Of a stretch of 64,000 nucleotides of DNA, positions 7,865-16,972 are shown one piece after another. The first letter of the stretch is position 1; each line of letters opens with the position of its first letter. The position numbers and the translations under genes are program-made. This stretch comes from CAYQNU01 sp964419055 (GTDB lineage: Bacteria > Bacteroidota > Bacteroidia > Flavobacteriales_D > Parvicellaceae): contig CAYQNU010000015.1 in the NCBI GenBank assembly GCA_964419055.1, forward strand, positions 47,450-111,449, written 5' to 3'. A model generated the notes under the pieces. The model searched no databases, had not been told where the DNA came from, and worked only from the letters and a program-made list of their open reading frames with translations.

Positions 7865-9058
7865 ATGCAACAAGTTTCAGACAGACTTAATCGATTGACC
7901 GAATCAGCAACGTTGGCTATGGCTCGAAAAACAAGAGAATTAAAAGCCGAAGGAAAAAAAATTATTGGATTGTCATTGGGTGAACCTGATTTTGACACAC
8001 CTGATTTTATTAAATTAGCTGCCATTGAAGGAATCAATAAAAACTTCTCAAAATATACACCTGTAGATGGATATGTGGATTTAAAAGAAGCAGTGGCTAC
8101 CAAATTTAAAAGAGATAATGGGTTGACCTATGGTTTGGACCAAATTGTGGTTTCAACAGGTGCCAAACAATCCATTGCTAATGTTGTTTTGAGTGTAATC
8201 AATCCTGGTGACGAAGTTATCGTTCCGGCTCCTTATTGGGTTACTTATGAAGAAATAGTAAAATTGGCCGAAGGTATTCCCGTTTTTATTGAAACGAGTA
8301 TAGAAAATGATTTCAAAATTACAGCCGAACAATTTGAAAAAGCCATTACACCAAAAACCAGAATGATGATATACAGCTCACCTTGTAACCCTACAGGTAC
8401 TTTGTATACAAAAAGTGAATTGCGTTCGTTGGCTGATGTTATTGTTAAAAATCCCAATATCATTGTTATCAGTGATGAAATATATGAGCACATCAATTTT
8501 GTGGGCAAACACGAAAGTTTGGCTCAATTTGAAGATATTTATGACCAAGTGGTTACAGTAAATGGTTTATCAAAAGCATTTGCTATGACGGGTTGGAGAT
8601 TAGGTTATATTGGCGCTCCTGCTTGGTTAGCCAAAGCTTGTGTAAAAATGCAAGGACAAATTACAAGCGGGACATGCAGCATCGCCCAACGTGCAGCTAT
8701 TGCAGCGCTCAACGCACCAGCAAGTGTTACTTACGAAATGCGTGATGCTTTCAAAAAAAGAAGAGATTTGATGGTTGATGGTTTCAGAAAAATGGATGGA
8801 GTAAAAATCAACGTTCCAGAAGGAGCTTTTTATTTATTTCCAAATGTTAGTTCTTTCTTTGGCAAATCATGCAATGGCACAGTGGTAAAAGATGCTGATG
8901 ATTTTGCTTTGTTTTTGTTGGCAGAAGCTGAAGTAGCAACAGTATCCGGTACTGCGTTTGGAGATCCTACTTGCATTCGAATTTCATATGCTGCTAGCGA
9001 AGTAGAATTGATTGAAGCCATTGCAAGAATTACTGCTGCTTTGAAGAAATTGAACTAA
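7865..9058 (+). CDS. class I aspartate-type aminotransferase
   Basis: PLP-dependent aminotransferase of 397 residues, subgroup I-gamma (AspB/prephenate-aspartate type). Motifs are YTPVDG, SPCNPTG (N175), SDEIYEH (D204, Y207), the PLP lysine in NGLSKAFAMTGWR (K237) with R245, and the substrate carboxylate arginine in TCIRISYA near the end. Aspartate/2-oxoglutarate transamination is the likely main reaction; prephenate activity cannot be excluded. It has its own promoter and is followed by a strong terminator. Confidence 0.9.
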   Translation: MQQVSDRLNRLTESATLAMARKTRELKAEGKKIIGLSLGEPDFDTPDFIKLAAIEGINKNFSKYTPVDGYVDLKEAVATKFKRDNGLTYGLDQIVVSTGAKQSIANVVLSVINPGDEVIVPAPYWVTYEEIVKLAEGIPVFIETSIENDFKITAEQFEKAITPKTRMMIYSSPCNPTGTLYTKSELRSLADVIVKNPNIIVISDEIYEHINFVGKHESLAQFEDIYDQVVTVNGLSKAFAMTGWRLGYIGAPAWLAKACVKMQGQITSGTCSIAQRAAIAALNAPASVTYEMRDAFKKRRDLMVDGFRKMDGVKINVPEGAFYLFPNVSSFFGKSCNGTVVKDADDFALFLLAEAEVATVSGTAFGDPTCIRISYAASEVELIEAIARITAALKKLN

Positions 9059-9077
9059 TAATTAATCTTATCAAATT

Positions 9078-9118
9078 AAATAGCCCTGAAAATCGATTGA
9101 TTTTCAGGGCTATTTTTA
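9078..9118 (+). terminator. intrinsic terminator after the aminotransferase gene
   Basis: A perfect 14-base stem (9081-9094 with 9099-9112) around a four-base GATT loop, flanked by A and T runs. It should terminate rightward transcription and possibly act in both directions. Confidence 0.85.
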
Positions 9119-9208
9119 TTTAGTCCAGTCTTTACATTCTTCAGTTAATTACTAATTAAACTGTTCATAATTATAGCTTCACTTCAAGTTGAATTATATG
9201 TCTAGACC

Positions 9209-9245
9209 TGTTTTAGGAATTCGCTATATTCGAATTCCTAAAACA
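9209..9245 (-). repeat. 15-base perfect inverted repeat around the phosphatase stop codon
   Basis: TGTTTTAGGAATTCG and its exact complement lie either side of a seven-base loop that holds the TAG stop (9224-9226) of the phosphatase gene. There is no T-run, so it is not a classical terminator. It could stabilise the mRNA end or serve as a protein-binding palindrome. Confidence 0.6.
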
Positions 9246-10120
9246 CAGACATCGTCAATCTGCTCATGTTTTCCTTTCCATTCTTCGAATACGGTATTTA
9301 ACTCTTCACTTTGTCTTTTCATTGGAAATTCTGAAATAGACGTTAACAAATTTCGAAACCGTTTTCTATTGAATTTCTTAATATTATCACCCCCAAATTG
9401 GTCGGTGTAACCATCACTGAATAAATAGATTTGGTCACCCAACTTCAAATCAAATTCTTGTAATCGAAATGATTTTCGCTGATCATCAGCATATCCTACA
9501 CCATATAAATCACTTTCAAACTCAAACAACTCTTTATTTCTTATGATGAGTAACGGACGACCTGCAGTACAGAAATACAGTTTTCGATCCAATAAATCAA
9601 AACGACATAAAACTATATCCATACCATCTCTTGTTATTCCTTGAGTTAGATTATCGTTAAATAAACCAACCAATTCCTTATCCAAATGTTGAATAATTTC
9701 CGCTGGATTATCAATTCCTTTATTGCTAATAATTTGTCTCAAAATAGTATTACCTGCCATGTTGATCAACGCACCTGGCACACCATGACCCGTACAATCG
9801 CCTACTGCAAAATATACCACCCCACCTCCCCCTCCTTTGGAGGGGGCTAAGGGGGTGGTCTCCAATGGAGGGGGGACGGGGGTGGTTGAATGGATCCAAT
9901 AAAAATCACCACTAACAATGTCTTTTGGCTTAAATAGTACCAATGCTTCCTGAAAATTTTCAAGAAAAAGCTTAATGTTGGGTAAAATTGCAAATTGAAT
10001 GCGTTCAGCATATCGAATGCTGTCTTCATAATGCTTTGCCTTTTCCTCTATTGCTGAAAGGTACTGTTGGCTCTCATACTGTAACGCAGTAACGAGATGA
10101 TGGTGTAATACATCAGTCAT
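9224..10120 (-). CDS. SpoIIE/PP2C-type serine phosphatase
   Basis: Cytosolic phosphatase of 298 residues: an N-terminal amphipathic helix (about 10-50, ending YAERIQFAILP, the usual lead-in), then a SpoIIE (PPM) domain with metal aspartates in SGDFYW (D72), VGDCTGHGVPGA (D108) and LFSDGYTDQ. Residues about 79-100 are a proline/glycine-rich insert encoded by a G/C-rich palindromic sequence (separate entry). It lies in a loop between two core strands, where relatives have a short linker, so activity may be kept. The usual partners of such phosphatases are anti-anti-sigma-like or SiaC-like proteins; a siaC gene lies 14 kb away. It appears monocistronic. Confidence 0.87.
   Translation of the reverse strand: MTDVLHHHLVTALQYESQQYLSAIEEKAKHYEDSIRYAERIQFAILPNIKLFLENFQEALVLFKPKDIVSGDFYWIHSTTPVPPPLETTPLAPSKGGGGGVVYFAVGDCTGHGVPGALINMAGNTILRQIISNKGIDNPAEIIQHLDKELVGLFNDNLTQGITRDGMDIVLCRFDLLDRKLYFCTAGRPLLIIRNKELFEFESDLYGVGYADDQRKSFRLQEFDLKLGDQIYLFSDGYTDQFGGDNIKKFNRKRFRNLLTSISEFPMKRQSEELNTVFEEWKGKHEQIDDVCVLGIRI
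9817..9886. repeat. G/C-rich palindromic element inserted in frame in a coding gene
   Basis: About 70 bases with no AT-rich character, inside an AT-rich gene. Three arms are visible: ACCACCCC...CCCCCTCC (9817-9838), its inverted copy GGAGGGGG...GGGGGTGGT (9839-9859), and a second direct copy of that right arm (about 9867-9885), each with the core TGGAGGGGG followed by GGGGGTGGT. It adds about 22 codons without breaking the frame. Similar proline/glycine-rich inserts are familiar to me from other Bacteroidota genomes as an interspersed repeat, but I cannot check copy number here. Confidence 0.75.
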
Positions 10121-10353
10121 ACTATTAAAATTTAAAAAGGGTTAATGGAAATTAAAATCGTTAAAAAAGTAAAGTGGAAATTGGAATTTTACCAATTAAT
10201 ATAATAAATCCAGCTATACATACAGCACATAAAAGCAGGAATAATTTGATTAATCCTAGTGACTGTATAAAAAGTAATATGACGTTTTTGAGTTATCATC
10301 GAACGCAAAAGTATTTATAATTTTAATACAATGTAATAAATTATAATTAAATC

Positions 10354-11202
10354 TTAGTTAACAGTTGCAGTTACTGGATATTTATTGTTTTTATAGGAAC
10401 TCAAATAAGCTTTTATAGTGCCGACTAAAATTTTGGCTTCCACATAAATAGGAATACGATTTTGATCATCAGTAACGTATACTTCCATTTCTTCTCCATC
10501 TGTAAAAATAGTACCTTGAATCAATAATGGTTTAAATTTAATACAATTATAATGCTTTCCATCTTCTCCTTTAATTCTTGCTTTTCCAGTATATCGAATA
10601 TAAACGTTACTGTAAATTGCTTTATCCAAAACCATAGGCAGCGGAACCGAATCATTCAATTTTATTTTAGAAAAATCGATACATCTGGCCCTATACACAC
10701 ACGTCATTACATCAAAAGTACAAGACGGAACTTTCATCGTAATATGCTGTGTTGAATCTTTCTTATTGGTATATACTTTTGCGGTATGCTGTTGATGATT
10801 AAAGCGATAATCCTCAAAAAGTTCAAAACCTCCTTCACTAACGTCTCTCAAAAAACGATAGGGTACCAAATTAGATTTATCCACTATTGATGAATATTGA
10901 TCTCTTACTCTAAAAAAATAGTCATAATTTTTTAATGATTTACCTCTTCCATCCAAGTGAAAACATTTCTTTCCCTCATAGATTGAATCGGAAACTTCAA
11001 ACCTCACTTTTCCAGCTGGCACCCACACTTTCTTTAAAAAATAATATACATTATAATTGAGTTGCTCGCCTGCCTTAAAAGGGATATGGGCTATTGAACA
11101 TTGTGAAGTGCCAAAATATGGGAATAGAAAAAAAGCCAATACAACAATAGTTATATTGGCTTTTAATAAATTTAGCTTTGATTTATTTTTTCTCGACCAC
11201 AT
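10354..11202 (-). CDS. DUF3108 exported protein
   Basis: 282 residues with an N-terminal hydrophobic signal sequence (about 14-34, ending GTSQ) and a DUF3108 domain: FKAGEQLNYNVYY, the AGKVRFEV strand, the DYFFRVRDQYSSIVD motif and the IPIYVEAKILVGTIKAYL ending. The family is periplasmic or outer-membrane associated and of unknown function, predicted as a beta-rich sheet. The start codon lies 20 bases inside the DUF1573 gene upstream, so the two are translationally coupled. It is last in the gene run 14614-10354. Confidence 0.83.
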   Translation of the reverse strand: MWSRKNKSKLNLLKANITIVVLAFFLFPYFGTSQCSIAHIPFKAGEQLNYNVYYFLKKVWVPAGKVRFEVSDSIYEGKKCFHLDGRGKSLKNYDYFFRVRDQYSSIVDKSNLVPYRFLRDVSEGGFELFEDYRFNHQQHTAKVYTNKKDSTQHITMKVPSCTFDVMTCVYRARCIDFSKIKLNDSVPLPMVLDKAIYSNVYIRYTGKARIKGEDGKHYNCIKFKPLLIQGTIFTDGEEMEVYVTDDQNRIPIYVEAKILVGTIKAYLSSYKNNKYPVTATVN

Positions 11203-11785
11203 TGGCCTGAATTTTTACAATTGTTGCTGAAGGTTCCGTATTAGCTGTTACCGTTACCGTTTTCTCAGCTGGACCAATTTGACCTTTGTAAGGCGTGAAT
11301 TTCACATCAATTGTACCCGTCTTACCTGGCATAATAGGTTGTTTAGGGTAATTTGGAACTGTACAACCACAAGAACCTTTTGCATCTTGAATAATCAATG
11401 GTTCTTTACCTGTATTGGTAAATGTAAAGCTGTACATATTTTCACTTTCTTCTTGAACCGTTCCAAATGAATGCACATCTTTCGCAAATTTTATTGAAGT
11501 TGTTGGGCCTGTAGGCACCATTGAGGTTGGATTTGTTTGACCATTAGCATTCAAGTTCATATTGTTGCTTTGATCAAGCGTTATTGCTGAAACACCCTGA
11601 TTATTGGTTGTCCCATTTGGAATAGTTGTAGAACCTGATGTATTTGAAGGAACAGTTTGAATTTTTAATTTCATGTTACTCACTTCTTCTTCTAATTTGG
11701 TATTAGTAGCATTCAACTGAACGGTATTGTAAATTGAAAATACCAACGCTACAGCACCTATACCTAAACCAACTTTTGCTAACAT
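11183..11785 (-). CDS. DUF1573 membrane-anchored protein
   Basis: 200 residues. An uncleaved N-terminal helix (about 4-20) is followed by a short coiled coil (25-45), a Ser/Thr/Asn/Gly-rich linker (46-95) and a C-terminal Ig-like DUF1573 domain. The domain shows KDVHSFGTVQEESENMYSFTFTNTG, the GSCGCTVPNYPKQPIMPG motif and VKFTPYKGQIG. The GSCGCT cysteines are characteristic. The function is not known; a periplasmic location is inferred. It overlaps the DUF3108 gene and follows the lipoprotein gene by 32 bases, consistent with an envelope operon. Confidence 0.83.
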   Translation of the reverse strand: MLAKVGLGIGAVALVFSIYNTVQLNATNTKLEEEVSNMKLKIQTVPSNTSGSTTIPNGTTNNQGVSAITLDQSNNMNLNANGQTNPTSMVPTGPTTSIKFAKDVHSFGTVQEESENMYSFTFTNTGKEPLIIQDAKGSCGCTVPNYPKQPIMPGKTGTIDVKFTPYKGQIGPAEKTVTVTANTEPSATIVKIQANVVEKK

Positions 11786-11817
11786 ATCTTTTGTGTTTTA
11801 AATTAAGTGTAAAATTA

Positions 11818-12399
11818 CTAATTTGAAATTAATTTGTCACGTTTACCATTCAAAATCTCAACTTGTTTTTTAAAATTAGGATTAGTAGAACATTGAAAGG
11901 TAAGTGGTTTTGAAGAGTAACTGTATAAATTTTCTTCCTCTTCTCCTCGGGCAATTAACAAATTGATGTCCTCTGGATTTTTTTCAATTTTATTTAAAAG
12001 TTTACTGAAAGATTTAATAGCATCAGCATATTCTTCCAATAATTCTTTGCATTCTTCTGATATCGGGTTGAGTTCTTCTTCTGGTAATTCTTTAATTTCC
12101 AACGACAAATCATTTTCATAAGCTTTTAGTGCTTCGGCATTATCCCCTACTTTTTGAATTTCAAATGGATTTACTCCTGTACAAGCCATATAATCAGCAA
12201 TGTACGTCAAAGAATCTTGGGTGGTTTTAGGTAATGGAAAAAGCTCACTACACTTGGTTATCAAAGAATCTGCTGGAGTGGTACAATCGCAAAAAGTTAA
12301 TGGTTTTGCTACCACCTCTTCTGCTGTGGCTTCTTCATCCTTACAAGACACGATGAAGATGGAGGTAAGAAGGGTAATCGTGAAAAGAACATTTTTCAT
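11818..12399 (-). CDS. lipoprotein, acidic, function unknown
   Basis: 193 residues with a lipoprotein signal peptide, lipobox IVSC with the lipidated cysteine at about residue 19 followed by KDEEA. The mature protein is strongly acidic and mostly helical, with five further cysteines (CDCTTP, TKCSEL, ACTG, ECKEL, FQCSTN). No family recognised. It sits seven bases after the beta-barrel/SPOR gene stop, so it is probably co-transcribed and may be an accessory to that protein. Confidence 0.75.
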   Translation of the reverse strand: MKNVLFTITLLTSIFIVSCKDEEATAEEVVAKPLTFCDCTTPADSLITKCSELFPLPKTTQDSLTYIADYMACTGVNPFEIQKVGDNAEALKAYENDLSLEIKELPEEELNPISEECKELLEEYADAIKSFSKLLNKIEKNPEDINLLIARGEEEENLYSYSSKPLTFQCSTNPNFKKQVEILNGKRDKLISN

Positions 12400-12406
12400 G
12401 GTTAAA

Positions 12407-14614
12407 TTATTTTATAAGATCTAAAGCTTCAGTTGCTGTAATTATTTTTCCGTTGAAATCACCTATTACAAAGGCATCAACTAAACCTTTATCAATAAGC
12501 GTCTGCTTAAACTTAACAGCTTCTTCATAGGTATTAAAAGTTCCAACAAAGTATTTAGTCAATCCAGTTTCAGGATCTTTTTTCGGAATTACATTGCCAA
12601 TTGATAAGTACAAATCCAATACATTGGTTGGTATTTTATTTTGATAAGCTCCTACCTGAACTTTGAATTTTATCAATGATTTGTCAATGGCATTTGCAGT
12701 AGGAACAGAAGTTTCTACTTTGACATCCTTGTAAGTAGGATTCACTTCATAACCTGCTTGCGCCAATGTAATTCTACTACCTTCTTTGAAAGCTACTATA
12801 AATGAACCAGTATATCCTTTTGTCAAAACATCAATTCGATGTTGTGCTGCTTTATTTTTATCAGAAAACGACCCTGAATAATAGCGATACATTCCATCCT
12901 CACCTTTAACATAAGCTACATCTGGTAAATCTTTGAACACATTACCCGACAATTTCTTTTTGAAAGCACCGATTTGAATTTTATACACAGTTTCGGTTAA
13001 AGTTGTGTAGGTATTTTCAGAAATGGCTGCTTTGTCTATTTCATCTTGACTAACCTTATTTACGGTTAATTTACCTTTATCATTAAGCGATTGTTCGCCT
13101 ACATAGGTAGGTGTGAACCCTTGTTTTTCCAATTCTTTTTGAGCAGCAATAGCATCCGATAAATTGTTGTACTCACCAATTACATATTTTACTGTGGTGC
13201 CATCATCAATAGTTCTAAAATCTTTATTACTCAAATACTTATGCAAATCTTCTGGTTTTACACCAATTTCATCTGAACCAATAATAACGGTATATTTTTT
13301 CTGTTCAGCATTGTTTACAATTCCTTGATTATCTCTATTGCCTCCTGCTAACTGACCACCTTCAGACGAGGTAGTTGAAACAACGTCTTCCAAAACAGCA
13401 AATTCACCAATTGAATCCATATACATTCTATACATCAAAAAGAAATCCTCATCATCAAAAGCTACCCCACTTGTATCAACTGAAACTTTTTCAGGTGTTT
13501 CTTTTTCTAAGTCCATTACATCTGCAACACCGTCTTTATCGGCATCATAAGGACAACCAAATTGATCAACTGGACGATAATGTGAAGGTGTCTTGGCACA
13601 ATTATCAATTAAATCAGGAACACCATCCAAATCGTAATCCATCGTATCTTGAGCCATTAAATCATACCATTCGTCATCCAACACACCATCTTTGCTTGAT
13701 TTACCTCCAATAGTAAGTTTTTTAAGGTCATACGTTAATGCAAAATTAGTATACAAAAATTTATCGTTTCCTTTAGTTCCAGCTCTATCACCGGGGCTTT
13801 CTCCAGTTACGTTATCCACCAAATCGGTCATCGTAAAATGCATGGACATACCCAATCTAAAATTCACGCGTTCACCCAATTTCCAATTTCCTCCCAATTC
13901 TAAAGGTATGGCAAACGAGCGTTCAGGATATTTACCATATCCATCTATATTGAGCTCTCTGAGATCGGTTTCATAAGAGTAATCCCTATACAATTCAACA
14001 GCACTGGCAGCAGTTGGATCATCCTCTGGTCTATCCATGATTGCTCCATTAGACCAATAGTGATATAAATTTCCGTTTTTATCTCTTAAGTCTGTTTTTG
14101 ATAAAAATTCCACGCTTTCAATTCCCGTAGAAAAATAGGGATTTACTTTGAAATTTTTGGGCAATAATTGATCAAAATGATAGGTAAAAGTCATACCTCC
14201 CGTAGTGATGTTCGATTGAAAATTAAGATTTCGTGTCAACGTGCGTTCATTGGCACTTACTTGACCAAAAATAACGTAAAAATTTAAATCCAAATAATCG
14301 GTTAAAGGATTAATTACTTTTAAATCATATGCAATCCTACTGACATTCGTGTGATAAAATTTGTTGTTTGTACCTATGTCTCCATAAAAAGTAAACGTTC
14401 CAATTCCTAAACTTAACTTAGGTTTAAAAACGATTTCAAGTGGTTCTTTTTTATATGATTTTACGGAATCATCTTCGGGTAACATCCCCTGCGAATTAAC
14501 CAACTTTGGAACGAGCATTAAGCTTACCAAAACAAGTAAAAAATGGTATATTGGTTTATTATTTCGCAAAGGTTTCAATCGTATATTTTTCTGAAGGTGC
14601 AGACTTCTACGCAA
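12407..14614 (-). CDS. outer-membrane beta-barrel protein with calcium-binding and three SPOR-like domains
   Basis: 735 residues. A signal peptide (ending LVNSQ) precedes an outer-membrane beta-barrel region (about 50-315), then thrombospondin type 3-like calcium repeats (DYDLDGVPDLIDNCAKTP and DADKDGVADVMD, about 330-380), a linker, and three SPOR-like repeats (about 440-515, 550-630, 650-730). SPOR domains bind denuded peptidoglycan, so the protein may anchor the outer membrane to the wall. The expected OmpA peptidoglycan domain is absent and seems to be replaced by SPOR repeats. The start is uncertain: no ATG is available, 14614 is TTG, and the in-frame TTG at 14578 gives a more normal signal peptide beginning MKPLRNNKP. 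Confidence 0.8.
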   Translation of the reverse strand: MRRSLHLQKNIRLKPLRNNKPIYHFLLVLVSLMLVPKLVNSQGMLPEDDSVKSYKKEPLEIVFKPKLSLGIGTFTFYGDIGTNNKFYHTNVSRIAYDLKVINPLTDYLDLNFYVIFGQVSANERTLTRNLNFQSNITTGGMTFTYHFDQLLPKNFKVNPYFSTGIESVEFLSKTDLRDKNGNLYHYWSNGAIMDRPEDDPTAASAVELYRDYSYETDLRELNIDGYGKYPERSFAIPLELGGNWKLGERVNFRLGMSMHFTMTDLVDNVTGESPGDRAGTKGNDKFLYTNFALTYDLKKLTIGGKSSKDGVLDDEWYDLMAQDTMDYDLDGVPDLIDNCAKTPSHYRPVDQFGCPYDADKDGVADVMDLEKETPEKVSVDTSGVAFDDEDFFLMYRMYMDSIGEFAVLEDVVSTTSSEGGQLAGGNRDNQGIVNNAEQKKYTVIIGSDEIGVKPEDLHKYLSNKDFRTIDDGTTVKYVIGEYNNLSDAIAAQKELEKQGFTPTYVGEQSLNDKGKLTVNKVSQDEIDKAAISENTYTTLTETVYKIQIGAFKKKLSGNVFKDLPDVAYVKGEDGMYRYYSGSFSDKNKAAQHRIDVLTKGYTGSFIVAFKEGSRITLAQAGYEVNPTYKDVKVETSVPTANAIDKSLIKFKVQVGAYQNKIPTNVLDLYLSIGNVIPKKDPETGLTKYFVGTFNTYEEAVKFKQTLIDKGLVDAFVIGDFNGKIITATEALDLIK

Positions 14615-14662
14615 ATTAACGAATAATGTTCAAACTTTTCAACATTTTTTTTTCTAATGAAG

Positions 14663-15277
14663 TTATTTTATTACCAAATCAATCATTTTTTTATCTTCAA
14701 TAAACCCTTCTAAATGATCTCCAATAGAAACTTTAGCTACTCCAGCAGGAGTACCCGTAAAAATTAAGTCCCCTATTTTCAAGGTTATAAACTGAGAAAC
14801 GTATGCTATTACATCGTCAAACGTAAAAATCAAATCTGAGGTGTTACCAGTCTGAACAACCTTGTTATTATTCATCAAAGAAAAAGAAATATTGTTTACA
14901 TCTTTAATTTCTGACACTGGAATAAATTGTTCACTAATGGGTGCTGAATTATCAAAACTTTTAGCCATTTCCCAAGGTAAACCTTTTTCTTTACACTTTT
15001 GCTGCAAATCACGTGCGGTAAAATCTATTCCTAAGCCAATTTGATCATAATAGGTATGAGCGTATTTCTTGCTGATGTGTTTGCCAACTTTACATATTTT
15101 CAACACAATTTCTATTTCGTGATGAAGATCTTGGGTGAATTCTGGAATATAAAAAGGTGTTTTTTTGGGTAAAATAGCCGTATCAGGTTTCATAAAAAAA
15201 ACAGGTTCAGTTGGCAATTCACTGTTCATTTCTTTGGCATGCAAAGCATAATTTCTGCCAATACATATAATCTTCAT
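14663..15277 (-). CDS. fumarylacetoacetate hydrolase-family protein
   Basis: 204 residues forming a single FAH domain: MKIICIGRNYALHAKEMN, FFMKPDTAI, the metal-binding HHEIEIVLKI (Glu pair) and GIDFTARDLQ (Asp), and FTGTPAGV near the end. Members act on acylpyruvates or as oxaloacetate decarboxylase or tautomerase; substrate cannot be chosen. An in-frame ATG 39 bases upstream would add MNNLYNFVSKIED; the start at 15277 is preferred because the family begins directly with the MKIICIGRNY strand. Confidence 0.88.
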   Translation of the reverse strand: MKIICIGRNYALHAKEMNSELPTEPVFFMKPDTAILPKKTPFYIPEFTQDLHHEIEIVLKICKVGKHISKKYAHTYYDQIGLGIDFTARDLQQKCKEKGLPWEMAKSFDNSAPISEQFIPVSEIKDVNNISFSLMNNNKVVQTGNTSDLIFTFDDVIAYVSQFITLKIGDLIFTGTPAGVAKVSIGDHLEGFIEDKKMIDLVIK

Positions 15278-15361
15278 ATCCTCAATTTTGGATACAAAGT
15301 TATATAAATTATTCAATCAATTAAGTAAACCCAAAGTAATAGCTTGGTTAATCCGCACTAA

Positions 15362-16930
15362 TCAAAAAATCAATTTTCTAAGAATGGGTAATCGATTTGG
15401 ATAAAAACTTAAACCTACTTGTAATGACTGATTGGTGTATTTTTTTGAATACAAATAATCATCTTTAGTTAAGTTTCCAGCTGATTTAATATAGTTATAA
15501 CCTAACATAGCATCTATTTTGGAAGTTAATCTTAATTTCACTTCTCCCCCTATCATGTAGGAGAAATAAACAGGTTTTAACATGTCGTTTTCTCTACTCA
15601 ATGTAGTCATTTCAAGACCTTTCCAAAAATACAACTGTTCTCCTTCTTCAATAAACGATTTTTTCGAATACAACCCTTTTGCATTACCTAAAATGGAGGT
15701 TTGGATTCCTCCTTTTAAACCTAAAGAAACCATTCCCAAATTAAGTGTATAACCCAATTGAAGCGGAACATTCACATACGTATATTTGTTGAATTCTTCT
15801 CTGATTTCATTTTTCAATTCATCGGTAGCACTAGCATAAAAACAAGTGGTACAAGTATCTTTACCATAAGTGTTTATCCAAGAAAATTCATTCACCCCAA
15901 ACACATCTAACCAAGCTTGACTGGTAACTTCATTAAATTCATATTTGGTTTTTGTTTCTTCCATTTTGGTGTAATTAAACCCTGAAGAAATGTTTAATTT
16001 ATGGCGATAAGTTCCGATTGCTAAATTAATTCCTGCACCAAAAGTGGTAGGCATTTTTCGTTCTTCTTGATCGGCATAAAAATCCCAATAATACGTTTTA
16101 TATACCTCATTTGTCATTTCATTCGTAATCAATCCTTGGTTTTGGACATTACTGAATACGTCAAATGATAATTCCTTGTAAATGTATGGTTTTGATTTTC
16201 CTAATAATACTTTTTCACCTACATTGGTATCTAAAACAACACTTGATAAAACGGGTTGATTTAGCGCAGGCAGAGCTTCTTGAAAAGTAATGGTTGACGT
16301 AAAATTGTTTTCAAATAATGGATTTTCTGCATGTTGTTCTACTGTTTCATTTTTAGATGATTCATTATTTACTTGATCATCATTTGAAGTAGTCGATAAT
16401 TCATGTAAAGCGGGGTTAGTATTTTTGCTTTTAGATTTAGACTTATTCAATTTATTTTCGCCAGCTGCTTCAGCATTATTGGTTGTAGTAGTTGTAGTAG
16501 TATAATTAGGGTCATTTGAAACAGGCTCCACTCCTTCATTTTGGTAGATATCATCCGAAGTATTATTTTCGTAATTAGCCTCACCATTCTCCTTAATTAT
16601 AGTTGTTTCGTTTTTATTTGCAATAGTTTCTTTACTGTTTTCTGTCAATTGGTGAGGAGCAAGCACTTCATCATTAAGGAACCAACTTTCATCTTTAAAA
16701 GCCACTTTTCCAAATTCAGTAGTTGAGTTGGTATCGCTCAACACATAAATTGATGCAACAGCAACAGCCGAAGCGCCTATCAAAGTGAAAACCAACTTTA
16801 TTTTGTGGAATATCCACAAATTTTGAAAAAACAACTTTTTCGTCAACACTTTTTTAACTCCAGGAGAGGGAGTTACTGCCTGTTGCGCCAGTTGTTCTCT
16901 TATGATACTATCAAATAATTCGTTATTCAT
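15362..16930 (-). CDS. putative anti-sigma factor with outer-membrane-barrel-like C-terminus
   Basis: 522 residues. The N-terminus (about 1-45, FDSIIREQLAQQ then a basic stretch) is cytosolic and is followed by one transmembrane helix near 47-68 (LVFTLIGASAVAVASIYVL). Residues 75-225 are a Ser/Thr/Asn/Glu-rich linker. From about 235 to the end, aromatic alternating strands resemble a small outer-membrane beta-barrel, with a CTTC pair near 365. It lies 42 bases after an ECF sigma gene, the usual place for an anti-sigma factor. This layout recurs in Bacteroidota, where the N-terminal segment may hold the sigma factor. Role inferred from context. Confidence 0.65.
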   Translation of the reverse strand: MNNELFDSIIREQLAQQAVTPSPGVKKVLTKKLFFQNLWIFHKIKLVFTLIGASAVAVASIYVLSDTNSTTEFGKVAFKDESWFLNDEVLAPHQLTENSKETIANKNETTIIKENGEANYENNTSDDIYQNEGVEPVSNDPNYTTTTTTTNNAEAAGENKLNKSKSKSKNTNPALHELSTTSNDDQVNNESSKNETVEQHAENPLFENNFTSTITFQEALPALNQPVLSSVVLDTNVGEKVLLGKSKPYIYKELSFDVFSNVQNQGLITNEMTNEVYKTYYWDFYADQEERKMPTTFGAGINLAIGTYRHKLNISSGFNYTKMEETKTKYEFNEVTSQAWLDVFGVNEFSWINTYGKDTCTTCFYASATDELKNEIREEFNKYTYVNVPLQLGYTLNLGMVSLGLKGGIQTSILGNAKGLYSKKSFIEEGEQLYFWKGLEMTTLSRENDMLKPVYFSYMIGGEVKLRLTSKIDAMLGYNYIKSAGNLTKDDYLYSKKYTNQSLQVGLSFYPNRLPILRKLIF

Positions 16931-16972
16931 TTTATGAGGTATAATACTTTATTAAATCTTTTTTTCGTTTAC

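Noticed and set aside
12857..13976. Several long plus-strand open frames antisense to the barrel/SPOR gene
   Set aside because: They follow the complement of a clear coding gene, contain atypical residue use (Gln/His/Pro runs), and have no promoter or family.
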